Assembly: GCA_903820745.1 (NCBI GenBank)
Contig: CAIJIT010000173.1
Location: 1 to 37,626, forward strand
DNA length: 37,626 bases
DNA from: an uncultured Burkholderiales bacterium
GTDB lineage: Bacteria > Pseudomonadota > Gammaproteobacteria > Burkholderiales > Burkholderiaceae_C
Direction: 5' to 3'
Positions within the stretch are counted from its first letter, which is position 1, and each line of letters opens with the position of its first letter. Shown here in pieces: positions 30,575-37,626 of the stretch. Under the pieces are notes generated by a model. It made no database searches. It saw nothing but the letters and a program-made list of their open reading frames with translations, and had not been told where the DNA came from. The position numbers and the translations under genes are program-made.

Positions 30575-31858
30575 TCAAGCAAGCAGTCCACCAAAACGTT
30601 TTTCTATGTAGTTCTCGACCAGCAATTGGAACTCCTGCGCTATACCTTCGCCTCGCAAGGTCAGCGCCTTCTCGCCGTCAATGAAGACCGGCGCGGCGGG
30701 CGCTTCGCCATTGCCCGGCAAGCTGATACCGATGTCGGCATGCTTGCTTTCACCGGGACCATTGACGATGCACCCCATCACCGCCACCTTCAAGTTCTCG
30801 ACACCCGGGTATCGGGCCCGCCAGATCGGCATCTGTGCACGCAGGAAATCGTCGATCTGCTTGGCCAAATCCTGGAAAGTCGTGCTGGTCGTGCGGCCAC
30901 AACCCGGACATGCCGTGACACTCGGGTTGAAAGCGCGCAGGCCCAATGATTGCAGGATTTCCAGCGCCACCACCACTTCCTGCGTGCGCGCCTCGCCGGG
31001 CTGCGGCGTCAGAGAAACGCGGATCGTGTCGCCGATACCTTCTTGCAGCAAAATCGCCAGCGCTGTGGCAGATGCCACCGTGCCCTTGGTGCCCATGCCG
31101 GCCTCGGTCAGACCCAGGTGCAGGGCATAGTCACAGCGCCGAGCCAGAGCCCGGTAAACAGAGATCAGGTCCTGCACGCCGCTGACCTTGCAACTGATGA
31201 TGATGTTGTCGGGATTCAGGCCCATGTCGCTTGCGCAGGCCGCCGAGGTCAGGGCCGACTGGATCAGCGCCTGGTACATCACCTGTTTGCCATCCCAAGG
31301 AATGCTGCGCGCTGCGTTTTCGTCCATCATCTGCGCCAGCAGTTCGGCATCCAGACTGCCCCAGTTGACGCCGATCCGGACTACCTTGTCGTGGCGGCAA
31401 GCCGCCTCGATCATCTGGCCGAACTGCCGATCACGTTTATCGCCCTTACCGACATTGCCGGGGTTGATCCGGTATTTGGAAAGAGCCTGCGCCATCTCAG
31501 GAAAATCGGTCAGCAGCCTGTGTCCGTTGTAATGGAAATCTCCAACCAACGGTACATCGATGCCCATGCGGTCCAGTTGCTCGCGGATATGCGGAACTGC
31601 TGCTGCCGCCTCGGGTGTGTTGACCGTGATTCGCACCAACTCAGAGCCGGCAATGGCCAACTCCTTGACCTGGATCGCGGTGCCGATGACGTCGACCGTG
31701 TCGGTGTTGGTCATCGACTGCACGCGCACCGGCGCATCTCCACCAACGCTCACGACTCGCGCCCCCCAACGAATTTGAGCCTGACGCGAGTGGCGCTTTG
31801 CCGGGAAAGCTGCCTCGATCGCGGCTTCGATAGGACTCTCAATCGGTGCTGGATTCAT
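30575..31858 (-). CDS. ispG: 4-hydroxy-3-methylbut-2-en-1-yl diphosphate synthase
   Basis: IspG reduces MEcPP to HMBPP, the penultimate step of the MEP isoprenoid pathway, using a 4Fe-4S cluster. The 427-residue protein has [35 protein letters not shown] and SCKVSGVQD. Cluster ligands are Cys317 and Cys320 in CPGCGRT, and Cys363 in GCIVNGPGE with the nearby Glu370. The region between TIM-barrel and cluster domains is the usual bacterial size. It lies 6 bases after rodZ, as in E. coli. Confidence 0.97.
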   Translation of the reverse strand: MNPAPIESPIEAAIEAAFPAKRHSRQAQIRWGARVVSVGGDAPVRVQSMTNTDTVDVIGTAIQVKELAIAGSELVRITVNTPEAAAAVPHIREQLDRMGIDVPLVGDFHYNGHRLLTDFPEMAQALSKYRINPGNVGKGDKRDRQFGQMIEAACRHDKVVRIGVNWGSLDAELLAQMMDENAARSIPWDGKQVMYQALIQSALTSAACASDMGLNPDNIIISCKVSGVQDLISVYRALARRCDYALHLGLTEAGMGTKGTVASATALAILLQEGIGDTIRVSLTPQPGEARTQEVVVALEILQSLGLRAFNPSVTACPGCGRTTSTTFQDLAKQIDDFLRAQMPIWRARYPGVENLKVAVMGCIVNGPGESKHADIGISLPGNGEAPAAPVFIDGEKALTLRGEGIAQEFQLLVENYIEKRFGGLLA

Positions 31859-31864
31859 GTTCGA

Positions 31865-32653
31865 TCAGTTCAGTTCGAGCCGGGCAACATTGTCCCTGGC
31901 CTGGGTGGATAAATCGACGATGCTGCCCCGCAGGGTGATTTCGGTCGCCGCCACATTACCGACCAGCAATTTCAATGGTGGCTGGCCGCTGACGCGTTGC
32001 ATATCACCCGGCTGCAGCAGCGAGGACAAGAGGGTCTGCCCACGCGCATCGACAATCTCGATCCAGGAAGCGCCGCTAGTCTTGACCTGCAGCGCCAGCT
32101 GACCTTCAAGCTGCTGCAACTGAGCTGCCTGACTGGCCGCGCTCAGGGGCTCGGCCGCCTGGACCGCCGCCGTTGCCGGGTCGGCAGCATCGGCAAGCTT
32201 CGAGCCGACCTGCAGCCAACTGGCCGGTGTCACATAGACCAGGGCCGCCAGGATCAGCAGCATTGCCGGACCCCAGACCACCGGGCGCAGCAGCGCAGCC
32301 AGTGAAAATCCGACCTCATGGCGCCCCGATTCACGGAAGGGCTGATTCAATCTACGGCTCACGTCGAGTTCAAGCTCAACCATCTCCGGCAGCAAGGTCA
32401 TCAAGGGCACGGCATCTACCTTCAGCGCGCGACAGACTGCCTTGGCCAGGGCTCTGGCAAAGGTCATGTCGGGCAGATCCTGCCAACGATCCGCCTCAAG
32501 CGCCTGAAGCTTGTCCGGATTGACCTTCAACATCGCTGCCAGGGCATCAAGATGCAGACCCTGATTCTGTCTGGCTTCACGCAGCCAGTTCCCTGCGGTC
32601 ATCGCCACCATCGGCTCGCTCGGGATTGCAGACATCTCTGCCTTGTCATTCAT
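31865..32653 (-). CDS. rodZ: Cell-shape protein RodZ (HTH/DUF4115)
   Basis: RodZ links MreB filaments to the wall-synthesis machinery across the inner membrane. The 262-residue protein has an N-terminal Xre-type helix-turn-helix (about residues 20-90; LREARQNQGLHLDALAAMLKV). A transmembrane helix follows (about 123-144), then a short Ala/Gln-rich periplasmic linker and a C-terminal DUF4115 domain (from about 187, SWIEIVDARGQTL). It overlaps the end of pilF by 8 bases. Proteins of this class are sometimes annotated as HTH regulators, but the domain order favours RodZ. Confidence 0.92.
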   Translation of the reverse strand: MNDKAEMSAIPSEPMVAMTAGNWLREARQNQGLHLDALAAMLKVNPDKLQALEADRWQDLPDMTFARALAKAVCRALKVDAVPLMTLLPEMVELELDVSRRLNQPFRESGRHEVGFSLAALLRPVVWGPAMLLILAALVYVTPASWLQVGSKLADAADPATAAVQAAEPLSAASQAAQLQQLEGQLALQVKTSGASWIEIVDARGQTLLSSLLQPGDMQRVSGQPPLKLLVGNVAATEITLRGSIVDLSTQARDNVARLELN

Positions 32654-33467
32654 AGAATTGTCCGTTTTTCAAGGCTTGTGTCTCGGGCGACTGCGGGTGA
32701 CTTCGGCGCAACAACTGGCTGTACTCATCAACAGCGAGATTGTTGCCCAAACGCTTATCGATGCGCAAAGCCAGCCAAAGACTTGACGCATTGCTCGGTT
32801 CGTTCTGGGCAAGTACGCGCTTGCTATAAAACCGAGCCCGCTCAAGATTGTTGTTCCGATACAGCCCTTCAGCCAGATTGACTGCCACCGCAGGATTGGC
32901 CGGATCCAGCGCGAAGGCCTGCGCCAAGCTCAGCTCGGCTTCGCCCATTCGACCCGACCGGGCTTGACACACACTCTTGGCAAGCAAGGTTCGCGATGGT
33001 GCGCGGTACTTGGCCTGCGCCAAGGCCAGATCAAACTGCGCCAGCGCATCCGGACAGCGCTGCTGCTGGCACAGCATCCAGCCATAGTTGTGCAGGATGT
33101 CGGCATTGCTTGGGTAGAAGCTCAATGCGCTCTTGAAGCTCTCTTGAGCCAATTGACTTTCGCCCATCGCCGCATAAACCAGTCCACGCAGATTGATCGC
33201 TTCGCGCAACTCGGGTTTGAGCAGCAAGGCCTGCTTGATCTCGTCCAGCGCAATATTGAACTGACCGCGGGCAAAATAGCCTGCGGCCAATTCCATCCGC
33301 ACCGAGGACCGACGATCGGTATTGGTTGGGTCAGACTCGGTGTGCAGCAAGCCAGGCTGTTGCGTACTGGGTGCAGCACATGCTGTCAAAACGATGGCAA
33401 GCAGCCAGCCGAAAAAGCCGATCCTCTTTGCTCCTGAAACGGCCTGGTTCATCAGACTTCGGCTCAT
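32646..33467 (-). CDS. pilF: Type IV pilus biogenesis/stability lipoprotein PilF (PilW)
   Basis: PilF is the outer-membrane pilotin that helps assemble the PilQ secretin of type IV pili. The product of about 273 residues has a lipoprotein signal ending LTAC. TPR repeats follow, such as RMELAAGYFARGQFNIALDEIKQAL, NLRGLVYAAMGES and NADILHNYGWMLCQQQR (each consistent with 34-residue TPR units). Cysteines in CQQQRC and VCQAR match the disulfide-containing repeat of PilF. I chose ATG 33467; ATG 33452 is equally possible. It implies that pilus genes exist elsewhere. Confidence 0.92.
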   Translation of the reverse strand: MSRSLMNQAVSGAKRIGFFGWLLAIVLTACAAPSTQQPGLLHTESDPTNTDRRSSVRMELAAGYFARGQFNIALDEIKQALLLKPELREAINLRGLVYAAMGESQLAQESFKSALSFYPSNADILHNYGWMLCQQQRCPDALAQFDLALAQAKYRAPSRTLLAKSVCQARSGRMGEAELSLAQAFALDPANPAVAVNLAEGLYRNNNLERARFYSKRVLAQNEPSNASSLWLALRIDKRLGNNLAVDEYSQLLRRSHPQSPETQALKNGQFYE

Positions 33468-33485
33468 TGTTCGATGCCACAAAAA

Positions 33486-34592
33486 TCAGGCAGGAGTCGC
33501 GCCAAGCGGCGCACGCGACATCCGCACGATGACATTGGTCCGGTCCTGCACTTCGCCCGCGAGTTGACCACAAGCCGCATCGATGTCGTCGCCGCGGGTC
33601 TTGCGCACGGTGGTGATCAATCCGGCCTTCGACAATATCGAAGCAAAAGCTGTCACCCTGTCGCGCGGACTGCATTTCAGTCCTGAGGCCGGGAATGGGT
33701 TGAATGGAATCAAGTTGATCTTGCAACTGACATGGCCGCAGAGCAATTCCACCAGCGCCTGGGCCTGTTCCGGTTTGTCGTTGACACCATCGAGCATGCA
33801 ATATTCAAAAGTGATGAAGTCGCGTGGCGCACGGTCAAGATAGCGATTGCAGGCGTCGAGCAACTCGGCAATCGGGTACTTCTTGTTCAGAGGCACCAGT
33901 TGTTCGCGCAACTCATCGTCCGGCGCATGCAAGGACACCGCCAAAGCCACCGGGCAGTCATCACGCAGGCGGTCGATCATCGGCACAACGCCCGAGGTCG
34001 ACACCGTCACGCGGCGACGCGACAGGCCATAGCCATGGTCATCGAGCATCATCTTCAAGGCCGGCAGCAGCGCGCTGTAGTTCTGCAGCGGCTCACCCAT
34101 GCCCATCATCACCACGTTCGAGATCACCCGCTCACCCGTGCCAAATCGGCGGCGCAGATTGTGTTCGGCATACCAGAGCTGCGCGATGATTTCGGCGGTA
34201 TCGAGATTTCGGCTGAAGCCTTGATGGCCGGTCGAACAAAACCGGCAGCCAACGGCGCAACCGGCCTGGCTGGAGATGCACAAAGTACCGCGGTCTGATT
34301 CGGGGATGAAAACCGCCTCAACGGCATTGCCTGCGCCGACATCGAACAGCCACTTGACCGTTCCATCACCCGACTGATGTTCGGAAATGACGTCCAGCGC
34401 TTTCACATGTGCCCGGCCCGCCAGTTTCTGGCGCAAGGACTTGGCCAGATCGGTCATCTGGTCGAAGTCAGCAGCGCCTTTTTGGTGGATCCAGCGGAAC
34501 AACTGGGTCGCGCGAAAGCGCTTTTCCCCAAGTTGCTCGCAATAAGCAGCGAGACCTTCCAGATCGAGTCCCAGCAGATTGACCACGTCCAT
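33486..34592 (-). CDS. rlmN: Dual-specificity 23S rRNA/tRNA adenine-C2 methyltransferase RlmN
   Basis: RlmN is a radical SAM enzyme that methylates C2 of A2503 in 23S rRNA and A37 of some tRNAs, which supports decoding fidelity. The 368-residue protein has the N-terminal accessory domain ([16 protein letters not shown]). The cluster motif C-x3-C-x2-C is Cys112, Cys116 and Cys119. MGMGEPLQN and [13 protein letters not shown] follow. The mechanistic Cys341 lies in DAACGQLAG. The ATG at 34592 has AAAGG about 8 bases upstream. A Met at 34613 lacks a ribosome-binding site and was rejected. Confidence 0.97.
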   Translation of the reverse strand: MDVVNLLGLDLEGLAAYCEQLGEKRFRATQLFRWIHQKGAADFDQMTDLAKSLRQKLAGRAHVKALDVISEHQSGDGTVKWLFDVGAGNAVEAVFIPESDRGTLCISSQAGCAVGCRFCSTGHQGFSRNLDTAEIIAQLWYAEHNLRRRFGTGERVISNVVMMGMGEPLQNYSALLPALKMMLDDHGYGLSRRRVTVSTSGVVPMIDRLRDDCPVALAVSLHAPDDELREQLVPLNKKYPIAELLDACNRYLDRAPRDFITFEYCMLDGVNDKPEQAQALVELLCGHVSCKINLIPFNPFPASGLKCSPRDRVTAFASILSKAGLITTVRKTRGDDIDAACGQLAGEVQDRTNVIVRMSRAPLGATPA

Positions 34593-34671
34593 GATGTTGC
34601 CTTTCGAAGTCATGCCCGGGTCAGAAACTGCAGTCCGGCCTCGGGCGACAAGCCCTCGGCCAGGCGCCAAA

Positions 34672-35097
34672 TCAACGGCCGTAAACGTTCATTCCGGCAA
34701 AGAAGAATGCGATTTCCACAGCTGCAGTTTCAGCGGCGTCCGAGCCATGAACCGCGTTGGCGTCAATGCTGTCGGCAAAATCAGCACGGATCGTGCCCTT
34801 TTCGGCCTTTTTCGGATCCGTTGCGCCCATCAGATCACGGTGAGTCAGGATGGCATTTTCGCCTTCCAGCGCCTGGATCATCACAGGGCCGGAAATCATG
34901 AAACTCACCAGGTCATTGAAGAACGGACGCGCCTTGTGCACCGCGTAGAAAGCTTCAGCTTCGCCGCGCGACAGATGTGCCATACGAGCGGCAACAACCT
35001 TCAGGCCGGCTGCTTCAAAGCGGGCATAGATCTGGCCGATGACATTTTTTGCCACGGCATCGGGTTTGATGATGGACAGAGTGCGTTCGATGGTCAT
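34672..35097 (-). CDS. ndk: Nucleoside-diphosphate kinase
   Basis: Ndk balances nucleoside triphosphate pools using ATP through a phosphohistidine. The 141-residue protein has the usual size, [15 protein letters not shown] at the N-terminus and the active-site motif NAVHGSD with His117. The ribosome-binding site AGGAG lies about 8 bases before the ATG. It is preceded by a 118-base gap with a probable promoter and followed by a 79-base gap before rlmN. Confidence 0.98.
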   Translation of the reverse strand: MTIERTLSIIKPDAVAKNVIGQIYARFEAAGLKVVAARMAHLSRGEAEAFYAVHKARPFFNDLVSFMISGPVMIQALEGENAILTHRDLMGATDPKKAEKGTIRADFADSIDANAVHGSDAAETAAVEIAFFFAGMNVYGR

Positions 35098-35137
35098 GGG
35101 TATTCTCCTGGAATCTTGTGGCTTGGCAAAGCCCTGG

Positions 35138-35159
35138 ATTGTACTGTGATGTCATGACA
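35138..35159 (-). promoter_or_regulatory. Candidate ndk promoter with palindrome in the spacer
   Basis: TACAAT at 35143-35138 on the minus strand is a good -10 match and would place the transcript start near 35131, about 34 bases before the ndk ATG. The -35 region (GTTCTG or TTCTGC) is poor. The spacer contains the perfect 10-base palindrome TGTCATGACA (35150-35159), which could be an operator. An inverted repeat (GGCTTGC ... GCAAGCC) lies further upstream, after the rluB stop, without a U-tract. Confidence 0.4.
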
Positions 35160-35215
35160 GCAGAACGGGGCTTGCTACCCTTGTCTGCTGGAAGCAAGCC
35201 GGCTGATTAGATTGC

Positions 35216-37297
35216 TCAGCGGTTGCGGCCGCCGTAGCCGCCGCCACTGCGGCCACCGCCGCCCTGATTGCCACCCTGACCGCCCTGTCCACCGCGCCCA
35301 CCACCGCCACCACCACCCCGCCCGGCACGACGCACAAAAGCATTGGCACCGATGAAGCCGACCGAGGTCTGCAGCGGATCAGGCTGGCTTGGGCCATCGC
35401 CCTTGTTGCCCCTGCCGCCACGGCCCTGTTCCTGATTGCTCCCGCCAGCACCAAAGCCGGAAGGGAAGCTGCGCGAATTGCCGGCAAAGCGGCGATCAAA
35501 AGTCTGTTCAAGCGGATTGATATTGCGCGGCATCACATCGTCGTGATCGTCGTTGTCACCGCCCCGGTCGTCAGCGCGCTCGACCGGACGCTCAGACATG
35601 CGCTCGTTTGAACGCTCATGGCCTCGATTCGAATTTCGATCAGGGCCGCGCTCAGGCCCGCGCTCAGGGCGCTCCGGCACCCGGCTTGGCCTTGGACCAA
35701 CGCCGGCATGGCGACCATCAGCGCGGCGCGGCCGATTCTTGTCAGGGCCGCGTTCCGCCCCAGGTCCGCGACCACGCTCTGCGTTCCGATCGGGACCGCG
35801 TTCTGCGCCACGTTCTGCACCTCGTTCAGGGCTACGTTCAGTCCGTTCGTCCCGAGCCGGGCGTGACTGTTCGCCTCCGGCAAGCCGTCGAATGATGCGG
35901 ACATCGTCCTCGCCCAGTTCGATCCAGACACAGCGCTTGAGGCCACGCGGCAGCACGACCGTGCCGTAACGGATCCGGATCAGGCGGCTGACCGTCAGAC
36001 CCACCGCCTCGAACAGCTTGCGCACTTCGCGGTTGCGCCCCTCGGTGATGATGACGCGGTACCAATGGTTGGCACCTTCGCCGCCACCATCTTCGATGCT
36101 CTTGAAGCCGGCTTTCTGACCTTCGATAATGACGCCTTCGAGCAGCCGCGCACGCTGGTCGTCGTTCAAGGTGCCGAGTACCCGTACGGCGTATTCCCGC
36201 TCGACCCCGAAGCGCGGGTGCATCAATTGGTTGGCAAGTTCGCCAGAATTGGTGAACAGCAGCAAGCCTTCGGTGTTCATATCCAGCCGACCGACCGATT
36301 GCCATTTACCTTGTTGCAGGCGTGGCAAATGACGAAACACCGTGGGGCGACCCTCAGGGTCATTGAGCGTCACGACCTCGCCCGCCGGCTTGTGATAAGC
36401 CAGGATGCGCGGCGGCGGTGGCGTGATCCGGATGCGGATCTGCTTGCCGTCCAAGCGCACGATGTCACCGAAAGAGATCCGTTGCCCGATATGAGCGACT
36501 TCGCCATTCACTTCGATCTTGCCTTCGGCGATCATGTCCTCGATGTCACGGCGCGAGCCAATGCCGGACTGGGCCAGCACCTTCTGCAGCTTGGGCGCGT
36601 CTGGTTCAGGCGCCAGCACGCGCTTGCCTTCGACCTCTGCCTCAGCTTCGGACAACTCTTCAGTTTCCTCTTCAACAACATCGAACTCGCCTGCCAGTAC
36701 CTGCGCAAAACGCGCGCCGACCTCGGCAAGCAGGGCAGGCTCGACCGAGTCGCCTGCGGCGCGCGGCGCACGCGGAGTGCCATCACCCTCACCCACCTCA
36801 TCGCCACGATCCTTGCGGCCTCGACGGCGGTTGCGGTTGCGCCCACCGCGCTCATTTGAGTCGTTCGACTCGTTCGACTCGCTCCCATCGCCCGATTGAT
36901 CGCCCTGCATTGCCGGCAGACTCACTGCTTGAACATCTTGCGCAGGCATTTCAGCGGCCAGCGTGAACAAGGGAACCGGCTCGGCCTGAACCGACTGCTC
37001 CGCTTGCGGCGCTGCTGCAGCCTTGCGCGGCGCACGCCGCTTTGGCGCTGCATCAGGCGGCATGGCTTCGATCACAGCAACGACGGTCTCGACGACTGGC
37101 ACTGCAACCGGGGCCGCCTTCACGGCTGTCTTGCGTGCTGCACGCGGTTTCGCTGCGGGCTTGCTATCGTCGACGGCCACTGCCTCGACAGGCGCAATGG
37201 CGGCCGGTTTCGGCTTGACCGGAGCGCGTTTGCGCTTGGGCGCTGCCGGCTCGTCCGTACCGGGTTCAATGTGGAGATCGTTGTTTTTTGAATTCAT
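35216..37297 (-). CDS. rluB: 23S rRNA pseudouridine synthase RluB-like, with long disordered tails
   Basis: The catalytic core makes pseudouridine in 23S rRNA (position 2605 for E. coli RluB). The 693-residue protein has a core of only about 240 residues: an S4 RNA-binding domain (235-290, [20 protein letters not shown]) and the RsuA/RluB synthase domain with catalytic Asp339 in GRLDMNTEG and [15 protein letters not shown]. The N-tail (1-234) is Ala/Pro/Lys-rich, then Ser/Asn- and Arg-rich. The C-tail (474-693) holds ERG/DRN repeats (about 478-575), a conserved block [19 protein letters not shown] and a Gly-rich end (656-693). The ATG overlaps the scpB stop by ATGA. RluB versus RluE/F specificity is inferred from the scpB neighbour. 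Confidence 0.92.
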   Translation of the reverse strand: MNSKNNDLHIEPGTDEPAAPKRKRAPVKPKPAAIAPVEAVAVDDSKPAAKPRAARKTAVKAAPVAVPVVETVVAVIEAMPPDAAPKRRAPRKAAAAPQAEQSVQAEPVPLFTLAAEMPAQDVQAVSLPAMQGDQSGDGSESNESNDSNERGGRNRNRRRGRKDRGDEVGEGDGTPRAPRAAGDSVEPALLAEVGARFAQVLAGEFDVVEEETEELSEAEAEVEGKRVLAPEPDAPKLQKVLAQSGIGSRRDIEDMIAEGKIEVNGEVAHIGQRISFGDIVRLDGKQIRIRITPPPPRILAYHKPAGEVVTLNDPEGRPTVFRHLPRLQQGKWQSVGRLDMNTEGLLLFTNSGELANQLMHPRFGVEREYAVRVLGTLNDDQRARLLEGVIIEGQKAGFKSIEDGGGEGANHWYRVIITEGRNREVRKLFEAVGLTVSRLIRIRYGTVVLPRGLKRCVWIELGEDDVRIIRRLAGGEQSRPARDERTERSPERGAERGAERGPDRNAERGRGPGAERGPDKNRPRRADGRHAGVGPRPSRVPERPERGPERGPDRNSNRGHERSNERMSERPVERADDRGGDNDDHDDVMPRNINPLEQTFDRRFAGNSRSFPSGFGAGGSNQEQGRGGRGNKGDGPSQPDPLQTSVGFIGANAFVRRAGRGGGGGGGRGGQGGQGGNQGGGGRSGGGYGGRNR

Positions 37298-37626
37298 GCG
37301 TCGGCTTGCACCTGTTCGGTGGCGTCAGACTGAGGAACCGGCATGGCCGGAACGGATGCGCCTGCATCGCTATCGATAGGCGCGGGGAAAATCGGGTTCA
37401 AGGGTAATTCTGTAAAACTTTCGGGTTCCGCTTGATCGAGCAGAGAGCCTTGGGCCGCCTGAGCGAAAACCGGTGCCGAGCCAAACTCGAGCGCAGGCAA
37501 TTGTTCAAGGCTGGCCAGACCAAGGTCGTCAAGAAACTGCCGCGTCGTCGCAAAAAGCGCCGGCCGGCCAGGCACTTCACGGTGCCCGATCACTTCGATC
37601 CAGCCACGATCTTCCAACTGCTTGAC
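37294..37626 (-). CDS. scpB: Segregation and condensation protein B, C-terminal part (cut by window edge)
   Basis: The 110 codons present read through the right edge without a start. They begin in the second winged-helix domain of ScpB with [19 protein letters not shown] and [17 protein letters not shown], the most conserved stretch of the family. A variable tail rich in Pro, Ala and acidic residues follows. ScpB with ScpA and SMC forms the chromosome-condensing complex. The frame reported from Met 37617 is internal and not the true start. The stop overlaps the rluB ATG by 4 bases, matching the common scpA-scpB-rluB order. Confidence 0.93.
   Translation of the reverse strand, partial: VKQLEDRGWIEVIGHREVPGRPALFATTRQFLDDLGLASLEQLPALEFGSAPVFAQAAQGSLLDQAEPESFTELPLNPIFPAPIDSDAGASVPAMPVPQSDATEQVQADA

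Noticed and set aside
35553-35969. Plus-strand open frame of 138 codons opposite rluB
   Set aside because: Its Arg/Ser/Gly/Pro composition mirrors the repeats of the rluB C-tail in reverse; no ribosome-binding site or known domain.
36860-36895. Short tandem repeat of 9-base units (Ser-Asn-Glu / Ser-Asn-Asp codons)
   Set aside because: It is low-complexity coding sequence within the RluB N-tail, with too few copies to be a separate element.

Overview
The window looks like chromosomal core genome of a betaproteobacterium, most likely order Burkholderiales. The base composition is GC-rich, about 60% by eye. The gene order is the conserved Burkholderiales blend of several runs also known from E. 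coli: rpsB-tsf-pyrH-frr-uppS-cdsA-dxr-rseP-bamA-skp-lpxD-fabZ-lpxA-lpxB-rnhB, then hfq-hflX-hflK-hflC-yjeT-purA-rnr, then ndk-rlmN-pilF-rodZ-ispG-hisS-yfgM-bamB-der, then scpB-rluB. I cannot fix the family. I saw no mobile elements, CRISPR arrays, toxin-antitoxin pairs, defence genes or biosynthetic clusters.

Layout. (1) Positions 1-14421, all minus strand: a tightly packed translation and envelope run. It reads from rpsB (highest coordinate) through tsf, pyrH, frr, uppS, cdsA, dxr, rseP, bamA, skp, lpxD, fabZ, lpxA, lpxB and rnhB to a truncated TrmH-family methyltransferase at the left edge. From frr onward, junctions are overlaps or gaps of at most 13 bases. Real gaps with hairpins lie only at rpsB/tsf and tsf/pyrH. 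(2) 14422-14729: a divergent intergenic region with a probable rpsB promoter and structured leader. (3) 14730-16229, plus strand: the bifunctional NAD(P)H-hydrate repair enzyme, the only plus-strand protein gene. (4) 16226-18508, minus: RNase R, with its stop codon interlocked with that of nnr and its start 14 bases from a head-to-head tRNA-Leu(CAG) gene with its own terminator. (5) 18684-25966, minus: hfq, hflX, hflK, hflC, DUF2065/yjeT, hisZ, purA and a purine phosphoribosyltransferase. (6) 26054-37626, minus: scpB (partial), rluB, ndk, rlmN, pilF, rodZ, ispG, hisS, yfgM-like, bamB, der.

How the genes work together. The first block makes ribosome and translation factors (S2, EF-Ts, RRF), UMP for nucleotide pools, lipid A (LpxD, LpxA, LpxB with FabZ competing for the same 3-hydroxyacyl-ACP), the outer-membrane protein machinery (BamA, Skp), the envelope-stress protease RseP, phospholipid (CdsA) and the isoprenoid carrier lipid (Dxr, UppS). 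The third run adds BamB, the second MEP-pathway iron-sulfur enzyme IspG, cell-shape protein RodZ, type IV pilus pilotin PilF, and translation fidelity factors (HisS, RlmN, RluB, Der). The middle run combines RNA-based regulation (Hfq), ribosome rescue (HflX), FtsH control (HflKC) and purine/histidine metabolism.

Nothing here is a clearly new system. The points most worth a second look are the interlocked nnr/rnr/tRNA-Leu arrangement with an RNase R lacking its usual N-terminal helix-turn-helix, RluB's two tails of more than 200 residues including Arg/Glu and Gly-rich repeats, a Val replacing Gly in the BamA loop-6 VRGF motif, and a bulky residue at the acyl-chain ruler position of LpxA.
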